A DNA stretch of 64,000 nt. Origin: Tetradesmus obliquus. Lineage: Eukaryota > Chlorophyta > Chlorophyceae > Sphaeropleales > Scenedesmaceae. Both the position numbers and the translations under genes were made by a program. The stretch spans positions 310,001 through 374,000 of the forward strand of contig CP126195.1 in the NCBI GenBank assembly GCA_030272155.1, in the 5' to 3' direction. Below the pieces are notes generated by a model. The model was not told the origin of the DNA. It searched no databases and was given only the letters and a program-made list of their open reading frames with translations. How positions within the stretch are numbered: the stretch's first letter is position 1; the number at the start of each line of letters is the position of its first letter. Below are positions 35,937 to 46,671 of the stretch, piece after piece.

Positions 35937-37643
35937 GATCAACCCACATGCTGCCACAGGTCCACTGCTCCCTCTGCCTTCACCGGTTACGCCTTCCACG
36001 TGGTGGAGGCGCTGATCGTGTTAGCTGCGCCCAATCTATCCCTCCCATCTCTCTGCCAACATCCTGCCAAAACTCAAGGTATTTCTGCCTTGCTGCCGGT
36101 GCTGTTCACCAAACTGCTCTCGACACAAGCCCCCGCAGGTGCACTGCTCCCCATGCAGCCTCTGAAACATCCTTTCTGCACTGCTGCTGCTATGCACCGC
36201 ACATGCTGCCGCAGGTCCACCGCTCCCTCTGCCTTCACCGGCTACGCCTTCCACGTGGTGGAGGCACTGATCGTGTTTGCGAATGAGGTGCTGGTGTGCT
36301 GGCTGTTCCCCATCCACATGGGACTGCACCGCATCTACCACATCGCAACCACAGTCATACACGAAGGTGCGGCGGCACAGCAGCAGCAGCGGCAGCAGCA
36401 GCAGCAGCAGCGCAGTGCAGCAGCAGCAGTGCTCTTTGCGCTGCACGCAAGCTGCTGTGGACGGCCTTTCTCTGAAAGGTGGCCTGCCCTGCCTGCAGGC
36501 AGCTGAGCGCTCGCGTCCTGTGCGCACTGCAACAGCTGCTCCCACCTATCACACTTTTGCAGCCTTAGAGCAGACTCGCACTGACAGTAATCAAACTGCC
36601 TGCCTGGTTGTGTCCTGCGTAGTCCCGCCTGCCTTGCCCACTTGCCGTAATGCAGCTGGGCTTGTGGGCTGCGAGCTGTTGCCCTTCATCCGATGCATGC
36701 ATGCGCCCAACTAACTGCCTGTGGTGCTGGCCCCCTGCCTGCCATGCAGCTGGCCATGTGGGCTGCGAGCTCTCTCTCTTCATCCCCACTGTAGAGCCCT
36801 GCATGCTCATTGCTCTTACTGCTGCTGTGCACTCGCCATTCCCTTCCTATGCAGCTGGGCACGTGGGCTACAAGCTCTCTCCCTTCACCCCCACTGTAGA
36901 GCCCTGCATGCTCATTGCTCTCACTGCTGCTGTGCACTCGCCATTCCCTTCCTATGCAGCTGGGCACGTGGGCTACAAGCTCTCTCCCTTCACCCCCACT
37001 GTAGAGCCCTGCATGCTCATTGCTTTTACTGCTGCTGTGCGCTCGTCAATCCCTTTCTATGCAGCCGGGCACGTGGGCTACGAGCTCTCTCCCTTCATCC
37101 CCACACTTGAGGGCATTGCTGCGCTGCTGGGCTGCGGGCTGCGGGGCTCCCCGGGGCTCAACACGGTGCAGCACCACGACATGCACCACAGGTGCGGCTG
37201 CTGTTGTATAAGATCTTTGGTTGTTTGAAAGCGCTGTGTGTGTCACTTGGAGCAAATCACGATGAGCTGCTTGCTGCGCACTGTTGCACACACTCGACAC
37301 TGGAAACGGGCAGTGCGCTGCAATATGCTGCGCCAGTTACACACCGGTATGTAATAGGACAATTGTCTACAGTCCTGGAATGTCGTGCTGCTGTGCTGTG
37401 CTGTGCTGTGCTGTGCTGTGCTGCAAGTACCCCACCAAGCACTTCTCGCTGCACCTCAAACTGTGCTTCGCACTGTGCTTCGTTGTGCACTTCACTTCAC
37501 GCTGCTCTGTACTTACTACTCTTGCTGTGCTGTGCCGCAGGTACCCCACGAAGCACTTCTCGCTGTACTTCACGCACTGGGACCGCTGGATGGGCACGCT
37601 GCACCCCAAGTACGACGCGGGGCTCTTCAGGTACTTCAGCTGA
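34524..37643 (+). CDS. Sterol desaturase / fatty acid hydroxylase superfamily enzyme
   Basis: Six exons (34524-34743, 35019-35119, 35463-35584, 36215-36366, 37065-37191, 37541-37643; phases 1, 0, 2, 1, 2) give 274 aa. This is a membrane di-iron enzyme family acting on sterols, sphingoid bases, fatty alcohols or carotenoids. The histidine boxes are visible: HDAWFYWTHRALH, HWEHHR and, near the C-terminus, QHHDMHHR, with additional histidines in GLHRIYH and VIHEAGH. Membrane spans surround residues ~20-40, ~75-90, ~110-125 and ~165-190. The protein ends KYDAGLFRYFS without an obvious ER retention signal. The substrate cannot be assigned: it lacks the signatures I would need to call C-5 sterol desaturase or sphingobase hydroxylase. 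ATG 34524 gives a short Ser-rich lead before the first span; no plastid presequence is evident. Confidence 0.88.
35951..36020 (+). repeat. Exon echo: start of sterol-desaturase-like exon 4
   Basis: The acceptor region and first ~60 bp of exon 4 (real copy from 36205) recur about 254 bp upstream, nearly identical through GTGGTGGAGGCGCTGATCGT and then diverging. The acceptor AG of the copy is intact, so it could compete for splicing. Confidence 0.88.
36645..37064 (+). repeat. Four exon echoes of sterol-desaturase-like exon 5, 105-bp period
   Basis: Copies of the end of intron 4 plus the first ~45 bp of exon 5 begin near 36650, 36747, 36851 and 36956; the real exon starts at 37065. The later copies are exact 105-bp tandem repeats, each with TATGCAG|CTGGGCACGTGGG or similar. 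After the exon part they carry a shared unrelated tail (CACTGTAGAGCCCTGCATGC) that replaces the coding sequence. Only the last copy continues into a full exon. Confidence 0.93.
37389..37460 (+). repeat. CTGTG repeat and exon echo of sterol-desaturase-like exon 6
   Basis: A pentanucleotide (CTGTG)n run at 37391-37422 is followed by a copy of the first ~25 bp of exon 6 (TACCCCACCAAGCACTTCTC). The real exon begins at 37541, so the offset is about 114 bp. Confidence 0.85.
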
Positions 37644-38811
37644 CCAAGCAGCAGCAGTTGAATGGCATTCACCAGGCACCGCGCTGCCGCTGCGGGCATG
37701 ATGGCAGGAGCAGCAGCTGCTGCTGCAGCAGCAGTGGTGGCTGTTTTGCGCACTGCTGTTGATGACAGCCTCAGTACTGCTGCTGTGTCAGCAGCAGCAG
37801 CAGCAGCAGGTACTCAGCTCAGCGCACCAGTTGCATCGAGGCCATGCAGCGTCCTCAAGAGAGCATTTGAACATGCGCATACAGCGCACGCCACTGCTCT
37901 GGGGCAGCTGCTGCCTGCAAGCAGGCTGTCTGCTTGCAGTGCAGCCGCCAGGCACGCATGTTGCAGCAGACGGTGTGGCATGCGTGGGGGCATGGCTGTG
38001 TATGTTCCCTGCTGGAGACTAGCTTGGCCCAAGCCAGCCGTCTTTTGACTGCGGCCTTGCATCACCGCATGTGACACAGCTTGATTTGCTGTGGTGTTGC
38101 AGCAAATGTTTGTGTTTAGTAGTTCAGCAGGGTTGCATGTACTTGTGAAACACATCTCTTCATTTCCAGCTCAGGTGCAGAACTCCTTCTGCAGAACATA
38201 ACCGAGATTGCTTGTTGTGCATCAGCAGAGTGCACGCTCAACTCATGCTCTTAGCTTCAAGAGTCTTAAGGCAGAGTGGATGTTCGTTGCACGCAGAGCA
38301 TGCCATTTTGTCAGCCCACGATTGTCAGCAGGAAGTTCAGCTAAGACTGTTACCCTTCTGGTTGGGTGCGCTCGAGTGTGTGGACCACGTCCGTAGTGTT
38401 GACGTCTGTACAGTCTGGTCTCTGACCACGTGTTCATGCTGCTGTGGCTGGCGTCGTGGCTGACACCGTCATCAGATGTGCTGCGCATTGGCGGTGCCAG
38501 GACCCAACTGTAACTAAATGTATTCTGGCTGAGGAGGGGACTCTGAGCAGTGTGTTTCAGCAGTTTTCACATCCAGCGCGTTAATGCGGGCCAAATCTAG
38601 CCATGTGAGCGCCGCATATCCTGGCCAGTGGGCCTGGGGTTCTGCGCGTCACATCCATAACAGCAGACACGCCCCAGGTGCCAGATAGCGCACACTTCAG
38701 CCAAATGTACCTACTTAACATCATGATGTGATGTACCTACTTAACCAGGCTTCAGTCACAGGTGATGCGCTTCAACGGTTTCCAAGTCACATGCAGACAC
38801 ATAACACGCTA
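37644..38811. other. Convergent intergenic region
   Basis: 3' ends of the sterol-desaturase-like gene and of the helical-repeat protein gene meet here. A 128-aa plus-strand frame at 37662-38048 is Ala-rich but follows directly on the stop codon and is probably 3' UTR. A TGTAA lies at 38509-38513, 866 bp after the plus-strand stop. No other gene seen. Confidence 0.5.
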
Positions 38812-39053
38812 CTAGTAGGGTTGAGCAGCAGCCCAGGCCATGGGAACATGCAAGGCTGTGACACACGCTGCCTGCGCAATGACTGCAACCTCCTGCTGTT
38901 CCAGTCCATGTTCGTGTCCAGTTTCTTGTTGCTGCTGCCACTGCTGCTGCTGCACTGCCTTGACCAGCTGCAGCTGCAGGAGCGCAGCTCCTAGAGGCTG
39001 CTGCGGCTCGTTGCTGCTGTACCACTCTGGCCGGCACAGCAGCAGCACTGCAG

Positions 39054-39088
<35 letters not shown>

Positions 39089-40670
39089 TGCTGCACGTCT
39101 GCTGTGGTGGCTGGTCTGGAGTCAGCATCAGCTTCTTGCTGCTCCAGCTGCAGCAAACGCAGTGGCTGCTGCAGCATCTGCGGCCAATCTGCTGGCCAGC
39201 TGGTAGATGGCCCAGCGTCAGTGCTACTCTGTGCTGCTGCTGGTACATGCTGCTCTTGTTGCTGCTGCTGCTGCTGCTGCTGTTGATCATCTGAGCAATG
39301 GTCACCAGGACTGCTCTGCACAACCCATGCGCCAAGCAACTGGCGCACTGCTGCAGGATCCTGCTGCTGCTTCTGCTGCTGTTCTTCCTCTGCGTCATCT
39401 TCTGCTGGCTCTGACAGCAGCACCGGCTGCAGTGCTACATGCCCTTCTGTCACAGCTGCAGCAGCATGCAGCCGTCTGTCTAGCGCCTGGTGTGCTTTCC
39501 AAAACTCACCACTGCAGCCTAGAGGCTTCTGCAGCTCCCCTCTGCTGCTGCTGCTGCTGCTGTAGTCTGGTGGGAGCTCTACTGTGTTGCTGCTGCACCA
39601 GTGCTGCCATGCTGACTCAGCCCTGGCCAGCAGCTGAGCTGGCAGCACCTCAGTCGCCATGTCAGCACCATCCTGGCCAAGCAGCACCTGCAGAACAGTT
39701 CAAATGCATGATATGCACCGGATCAATCAGCGGAAACCTAAATCAGGAGAAAGCATATGGCCACTCTGACCAAGCAGCACCTGCAGCAGGCAGCAGCTGC
39801 AAACACAGGCAGAACAAACGAGGTTTACATGTAAAAAAAGAGTATAGGCCTATCACAGCAGCAAGAACGCCTAAATTCCAAAAACCAAATGCACACAAAC
39901 CAAAGCATCGCCCTTTTTTTCACCTGCGCTTGCCGTACCACGAGCAGCTGCTCCTGCTGCAGCTTCTGCCAGCCCGCTGAGCCAGCCAGTGCCACCAGCA
40001 GCCAGCCCAGCCTTGCAATATCTAGCACATCCAGCACTGCCAGCGACCACAGCACCCTCACTACCTCCGCTGCACTCAGCTGCTGCTGCTTAGTCCTCTG
40101 CTGCGCCGCACCCCCTGCTGCTGCTACTGCGGTGCCTGTGTCGTCAGTGTCAGTGCTGCTGCCGAGTGCTGCGAGGACTGCTGCGTCTGCTGCTGCTTTA
40201 AGTTGTGCTGCTGGCAGCGCTGCTGCCAGCTGTGCGCTGCTGAAGAGCAGGCTAGCCAGCTTGCTGCAGCTGAGGGTGCTGTGGGGGGTGCTGGACCAGG
40301 CTGCTGCCATCAGCGCAGACAGCACCTGCAGCCACCAGAGCAGAGCAAAAGGCGGCTATAAGCATATCTTGAAAAGGCAAATCAACATAAGCAGACACAT
40401 CTCTTACACGTCACAAGCGCTGACAGGACCTGCAGCCAACAGAGCACAGAGCAATAGGCGGCTTTCAACATAACTCACGAAGTCACTTAGCTTTCCATAC
40501 AGAGCAGAAACCTGTCCCACATGGCATAACATAAGCCGTGTGAGGCCGTTCAAGCAAACCACAAACAGCACAGCTCCGGCAACCAGCATGCAGAACTGCA
40601 GCAGGGCCGGGCTCACCTGCTTCCCTGGGTGGTGCCCTAGTGTTGCCAACACCTCCAGCACCTCCTGTGC

Positions 40671-40724
<54 letters not shown>

Positions 40725-42564
40725 GCCCTCTGCCTCTACATGCAGCAGCAGCGCAGGCATCAGCCCCACCAGCAGCAGCGCAGGCGGCCTGAAGCCCAGC
40801 TGCAGGTGGCTAGACAGCAGCGCAGCAGCGTGCTGCAGCCGCCACTGGCAGTAGTGTGCTGATGTTGCATACTCATCTGGGTTGGCTGCATGCAGCTCAA
40901 CGGCTGCAGCAGCCGCCTTGCAGGCCTGTGTAACAGAGGGTGTAGGTGCGAAAGGGGTGGGCAGCTTGATGCTTGACGTGCTGCTGCAGAATGCATGTGA
41001 ACGGCTGGCATGCAGCTCAATGGCTGAGGCGGCAGCTTTGCAGGCCTGTGTAACCGAGGGTGTAGGTACAAAGAGGGTGTGCAGCTTGATGATTGACGTG
41101 CTGCTGCAGAATGCATGTGAGTGGCTGGCATGCAGCTCAATGGCTGAGGCAGCCGCCTTGCATGCCTGCACAACGGAAAGAGCACGTATGATTTGGGGCA
41201 GGGCAGCACGGGAGCTGGCACAAAAGGGATGTAGCAGCAGCCACGCGTCTTGATCCAACCAGGTGGCCGATGCTGCCATTCTCAACAGCTCACCAGCTGC
41301 AGCTAACAGACAGCCCAAAAAGCTGAGGCGGACAACCAAACAGCTCATTTGGCCCGTGATGGCAATGCCGCCATACTATATTATTGGTAATACATCACAA
41401 CACAACACAACACACGAAAACCCACCTGCTGATCCAGCGCATGCAGCAGCTCAGGCACCACCACGCTGCGGTGCTGCCACAACATCATAGCAAATAACAT
41501 GAAATAACATAACGCATGACAAGCCACCTGCTGGTCCAGCGCATGCAGCAGCTCAGGTACCACCACGCTGCGGTGCTGCCATAGCACATCATAACATAAC
41601 AAAATTAACATGAATTAACATAACACATGACAACCCACCTGCTGGTCCAGCGCATGCAGCAGCTCCGGCACCACCACGCTGCGGTGCTGCAGCCGTGCAT
41701 ACACGGCTGCCACTGCCGCCAGCTGCTGCGGGCTGCTGGGGGCCTGCAGGTGGCGTGCCCTCACACGCTTGACCAGCCAGCCAGCCACAGCATCAAACAT
41801 GCGGAGGCTGGGGCCTGCAGCAGCACCAGCGGCACAAAAACAGTAGCACAAGGACGGCACACTGAAATGAAGTGATTTGATGAGCCTGGTGCTTGATGCA
41901 CGCAGCCTGCTTTGGGCAAGCTTTCAAGACGTACATAAGCAGGAAAGGAGCAGCGTGCAGCACCACCAGCACTTCGCCCTGCAGCAGCCACCAGGGCCAA
42001 CACAGCAGCCAGCTTTTTGTGGCGATTACCTGCACAGCTGCAACATACACACCAGCAGCTTTAAATCTGCGACAAACAAACTCAACATCCTTTTGCTGCA
42101 GGCCTGCATAGCTGCCCAGCGCGCACGCATCACAACACGCTTATTCATCAAAGTGGCCGTTTTGCAGCTTGTTTGCCTTGAGAGAGAGGAATGGTTCTTC
42201 CAAACAACAGCCCGCACAAACTCACCATCCTTGTACTGCAGGTCTGCATAGCTTCCCAGCAGGTTTGCAGCCCCTTCCACAGTGAAGCTGCCAGCTGCGC
42301 TGTGCCTGTTGCTCAGCTGGCGGTACACCTCATGCGCTATCGCATCCAGCAGCTGCGCTGCGGCCTGAGACTTGAACCCTGCTGCTGCTAAACCCGCTGC
42401 TGCATCAGTGAGGTCTTCCGGGTGCCAAGGGTCTAGCAGTTGGGCTTTAGCGTTGGGGTTTTGGGGCTGGAAGGATGCAGGGATATCTGCTGTGTTGTTA
42501 GAGTACTGGATGAGGTGTGTGATGTGGCTGCAGAGCAAGGTGAACAACTGCTGTTGTTGTTGCT

Positions 42565-42618
<54 letters not shown>

Positions 42619-42945
42619 GCTTGTTGCCTGATTTCTGCTGTAGCCGTGTCAACTGGCCACACGCCCACAGCAGTGACACAGCATCCTGCAGCACAAGGCA
42701 GAGCGGAGCAAGGGAAGGCACGACAATGAGGCGCATGCTGCACACGTGAAATTCGCATATGTTACTGACGAGACACACACAGCATCCTGCAAGGCAGGGA
42801 ACTTTTGGCAACGCTTTCTAGAAAGAAAGCAGTGAGGCCCACACCGTGCATGCTTGCTGTTGCAACGCTGGCTGCGACAGTGAGGTCATAGCAGCCAAGC
42901 GATGTCTCTGCATTGGGGTCATGCGCACCGATGCAGCAGCGCACG

Positions 42946-42976
<31 letters not shown>

Positions 42977-44550
42977 ATAGTCTGCTTAGTCCCGCAACCC
43001 CTACGCTTGCCCTCATGTCGAACTGCAACACTTGCTACCTGAGGTTGCCATGCTGCACCAATGTTGCGCAACACTGTGTCAACTGTCCAATATTGTACCG
43101 TTGCACTTACCCCTCTCGCCATGTCGTTGCAGCCCCAGGTGCTGCTGCAGCTGGCAACAGCGTCCACAAGCGCCACACAGCCGCTGCTGAGGTACCAAGC
43201 GGCACTGCTGCTGCCATCGCTGCTGTAGCTGTCTTTGCTGCCAACATCAGCAGCAGAAGCCTTACAATCGACAGCATGCACTGCCATGGCAAACAGCATG
43301 TCAGCCAGCTGCTGAATCAGCACATGCTGCTGCTGTTGCTGCTCCTGCTGCTGGCTGCCATTGCTGCTGCTGCTGGCGCTCTCTGTCAGCTGCGTTTGTT
43401 GCTGCTGCAGCAGCGCTGCTGCGGCATCCTGCATCGGCTGAGGCAGGCTGTCATGCAGATGTGCCTGCTGTTCTGGGTACTGCTGCAGATCCATCTCGTG
43501 TAGCATAACAAACAGCCTGCAGCCAGCACCGTTGGCAGGTAGTGTCGACAGGGCAACACACAAGCAGTTACATCAACTGGGTGCGGCAACGAAATTACAC
43601 AGTAGGCCGCTGGTCATCTGCGTCAAGTCTTGCTGCTCAGCTAAGCGTGGCCTTGATGCAGCTTTCAAACAGTTGCAACGGTGACAACCGGCTGGCGCTG
43701 GCCTTTTAGAATTCTACATGTCTTGCAAAGCAGACGAAGGCTGACAGGAGACTGCTGTCCTCACTTGGCATTGCCGAAGTTGCTGGCAGTGCATTCAATG
43801 CTAGCCTGCAGTGAACTGGCTGCTGCTGTGCTGGTGGCAGGCGTGCAGTAGTGCTAGCTCGTCACGCTCATAACAGCCTCAGTTCACCTGAACAACAGCC
43901 GCAGCCGATGGGGCAGCAGCAGTTGCTGCTGCTGATGCGCTGCCAGCTCCAGTAGCTCCCAAGGCGTCTCTGCAGCATTCAAGTCTGCCAGCAGCTGCTG
44001 CGGAGGCACTGCACTGGGGGCGCCAGCCGTTGCTGCTGTTGCAGTGCCTTGCATCACGGCATTGCTGCTGTTGTTTGCTTTGCTGGGTGTGGTGTCTCGG
44101 TTTTCGTGTGAGCCCCAGTAGAAACTGTATTCGTGGGACTGCAGCAGCAGCAGCAGCAGCAGCGGCAGCAGCAGCAGCAGCAGCAGCAGTTGCTGGGCAA
44201 GCAAGCAGAAGTGGGCCCAGAGGTACTACTGCTTGTCCACTGCACCAGTCCTTTCAACAAGACTCAGCAGCTTTATATCTGTCATTTCATCAAGCATTCG
44301 CGCCCAGTCTTGTGGAATCGACTGTCTCCGGCCCGTGACAGCACTGCCAGTGGCAGCAGCTGACTAGGGTTGTTGCTGCAGCTGCCTGGCTGACACGCGA
44401 TACTCCCACCTACTCCATAGACGAGGACAAACAGCTCACCTTGACTACTTTCATGTATCTGCTGCTACCAGCAGCAGCTCGCACCACGCAGCACGCCCTG
44501 AGCTGCGCCGTTCCACTGGCAGGACGCCCGATACGCCTCGTATTAAGCAT
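38812..44550 (-). CDS. Organelle-targeted helical-repeat protein (OPR/FASTK-like)
   Basis: Nine exons are modelled, 1117 aa: 44550-44440, 44138-43888, 43516-43111, 42685-42226, 41814-41639, 41288-40617, 40325-39924 and 39687-38812 carry the clear parts; junction phases are 0, 2, 0, 1, 0, 0, 0. (These eight segments are what I can support; any further small exon would be additional.) The first exon (MLNTRRIGRPASGTAQLRAC..VVRAAAG) is Arg/Ser/Ala-rich and acid-free, like a plastid or mitochondrial transit peptide. The body has helix pairs reminiscent of octatricopeptide or FASTK-type organelle RNA-binding proteins, for example DAVSLLWACGQL, LLADLNAAETPWELLELAA and VVRVLWSLAVLDVL. A final segment (LLLCRPEWYSSNEPQ...) weakly resembles a RAP domain. 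Long Gln and Ser tracts interrupt it. If the family call is right, the protein would bind organelle transcripts. Exon 41288-40617 contains a three-fold 40-residue repeat that may be partly intronic. Confidence 0.6.
39055..39085 (-). repeat. Exonic CAG repeat coding for poly-Gln
   Basis: Plus-strand CTG units read as CAG on the coding strand near the C-terminus of the helical-repeat protein. A second such run lies at 39253-39282. Confidence 0.85.
40670..40725 (-). repeat. Exonic CAG repeat coding for ~17 Gln
   Basis: A CTG/TTG-interrupted array on the plus strand gives an uninterrupted glutamine run in the helical-repeat protein, just before HAQEVLEVLATLGHHPG. Confidence 0.88.
40886..41165 (-). 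repeat. In-frame 120-bp repeat, three copies of an exon start
   Basis: The coding stretch for ACKAAA-x-A-x-ELHA occurs three times with a period of exactly 120 bp (40 codons), separated by two copies of an ~85-bp interval that ends in TTACACAG on the coding strand. The frame is open throughout. It may be translated as a 40-residue repeat. Alternatively the first two copies are exon echoes, with the intervals acting as introns, since each interval ends in a plausible AG acceptor. Confidence 0.9.
41420..41584 (-). repeat. Two exon echoes of the end of the 41639-41814 exon
   Basis: The last ~55 bp of that exon with its donor (coding QHRSVVVPELLHALDQQ) recur at about 41424-41480 and 41525-41581, some 100-115 bp apart, and at over 90 percent identity. 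Both keep the CAGCAG|GTGG donor (in the nearer copy) or a CAGCAG|GTGGG-like donor, inside the following intron. Confidence 0.92.
42566..42616 (-). repeat. Exonic repeat coding for Ser/Gln tract
   Basis: A (CTG)17 array on the plus strand reads as AGC/CAG on the coding strand within the helical-repeat protein and gives a long serine run followed by glutamines. Confidence 0.9.
44138..44196 (-). repeat. (CTG)n acceptor tract before exon 2 of the helical-repeat gene
   Basis: In sense orientation the intron ends in about 18 CTG units and CTGCAG|TCC. A Leu-rich open frame through this repeat would lack an ATG, which favours the splice acceptor reading. Confidence 0.8.
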
Positions 44551-46016
44551 TTTTAGCTGACAGATCAGCAATTTTGCAGTCCAGTGGCGGGATATGATAT
44601 GTGGCCTGGATCGCACTACAGTGACCGCACAAGCATCATGCAGCCAGCTGCAGCACAGTGCACAAGTCTTGAAAAGCTAAATATACGCATGAACTGAAGC
44701 TGTGTGTCGACACAGTGATGTGCAGACCTGCTGCAGTTGTCACACAGCTGTAACTAGTGCCTGCAGTACACCAGTACACAGCCAGCAGCAGAGTGGCAGC
44801 AGAACGTTGCTCACTGCACCGTTTGGATTCAGACGCCGTTTGGATTCAGACGCCCTTCAAAAGGCTGCAAGAAAAGTGGACAGCAGCTTCACTAAGCAAA
44901 GAATGCCTTCTAGTGGCATTTAGTGACGGCCAAAATGCTTGCAGCATGGCGCTGGCAGCCTGCTGTGCACTACAGCACCGTGCTGCGGCAGGTGACCTGC
45001 CTGGTCGGCCCTGTATGGCCTGTGACAGAACCGCAATTCATGTTCAACTCGACTTGATAGCGACACTGATGGTGTACAACAAAAAGTGTAAAAAACAGTA
45101 CCTATGGCACACTGTGTCAGACCAGACATACTGAAAAACCCGGCAAATCACCACCAGCACAGCCAATCGGCTGCGTGGCACCCATGCGGCCCAAAGGGCC
45201 GGTGAACCACAATACATACTTGATAGGCTTTTACAGCATCTGCACCTTGGCGCCCATGCTAGGCACATGTGCGTGCATGCCCTTGGCACAGGCACGTGGG
45301 GCAGAAGACATCGACTATTGCCGACTATTGCCAATAGTTGAAGGCCGCCGCTCAAATCCGAAACTTTCAGCACACTAAAACACAATAAAAACGTTCAAGC
45401 TCTTGTTTATGAATGTTCTTTGAATTGTCGACCGTTCTTACAAAAATGTGCTACGAGCCTCTCGTTGGCTCCTGACTGGGGTTCCCACTCCTCGTTGAGC
45501 CCTATGAGCCTCTCGTTGGCTCCTGACTGGGGTTCCCACTCCTCGTTGAGTGGAGCATGTAATGTAATGTAACGTATGAAAACCACTCGGGGCTCGTCTT
45601 GCGCTCATCCTGTCTTGAAAAGCTGCAAATGTTTTTGAAACATGGAAAAGTTTGTTAATCTCGTTCACTTTAGCCACTTTGAAACGCCAACCGTATGCGA
45701 CGTGTTGATGCACAGGTAGGTGCATTGCAGCACTGAGTGTGATAGTCCTGCAGACTTGCAGTCTCAGGACCAGAATATACAATCAAGGCACCTATATTGC
45801 GAATTTCGTGATTACTCGACTAACAGTGGCAGTGCATTGTGCTCAACACTCTATCTGTCACTGCCTGACACTCTGGCTGCTCAGACGTACTGCTGCTTTG
45901 TTTGGCTGGAGGCTGTGTCGTCGTAACCAACTGCGCTGCTGTGTGCTTGCAGGTTACCTTTCTTTTGGTCTGACGACGTTTAAAGTGCAATTGCAAATTG
46001 AATCATCGCTGCAGAC
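44551..46016. promoter_or_regulatory. Divergent promoter region, 1.5 kb
   Basis: Separates the helical-repeat gene (minus) from the SGNH-like gene (plus), so it must contain both promoters. No protein-like frame is seen. It contains one tandem duplication at 45455-45556. Confidence 0.55.
45455..45556. repeat. 51-bp tandem duplication
   Basis: Two units starting GAGCCTCTCGTTGGCTCCTG (45455 and 45506) are almost identical. They lie about 460-560 bp before the SGNH-like start codon. Confidence 0.9.
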
Positions 46017-46158
46017 ATGCCAGCAGCCATGCACAGCCATAAGTCAGCAATCGCCAGGCTGCAGCAACTGGCCAGACAAGCACTGCTGGTGTCACTCCTG
46101 CTGCAGCAGCTGCTGCTGCAGCCTTGTGCAGCACAAGCAGACCCCGCAGCAGCAGCTG

Positions 46159-46211
<53 letters not shown>

Positions 46212-46612
46212 GCAGCACCAGCGCCTGCAATGCCAGCATCAACAGCTGCAGCAGCACAAAAGGCGCTGCGCTCGCTGATGCAGCCATCCCTATACGGCCC
46301 GCCTTCAATGCTAGCTGATGGCCTAAAATGGTCCATCAGCAAGCCCCGCAATTGGGCCAGGCTGGCGCAGCGGCTGTCCATTCCAGGGGCTGATATAACT
46401 GTAGCAGCACTTGGTGGAAGCCTCACTGCTGGCTGGGGGCTGCCCAGCAGGAAGCAGAGCTGGGCCTACCAGTTTGCAGGATGGCTGCAGGAGGCCTTTC
46501 CTGATGTGACTGTTAGTTTTGAGCACAACTTTGCGCGGGATGGCATTCAGATCCAGCTGGCGTCGACCTGCTGGTGAGCGCGGCTGATCAGCGCAGCAGT
46601 ACTTTTGGGGCT

Positions 46613-46671
<59 letters not shown>

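Noticed and set aside
36645..37064. CRISPR-like array of regular repeats
   Set aside because: Units are contiguous tandem copies of an exon edge without unique spacers, in a eukaryotic gene.
37662..38048. 128-codon Ala-rich frame
   Set aside because: It starts 18 bp after the sterol-desaturase-like stop, lacks splice or family support and is probably 3' UTR.
38840..39980. Plus-strand Cys/Ala/Leu-rich frames
   Set aside because: They are antisense to the exons of the helical-repeat protein and consist of reversed CAG repeats.
44138..44204. Leu-rich N-terminus of the helical-repeat protein read through the CTG repeat
   Set aside because: The frame has no ATG there (it would start at TTG). 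An upstream exon with ATG at 44550 splices in phase to the acceptor at the end of the repeat.
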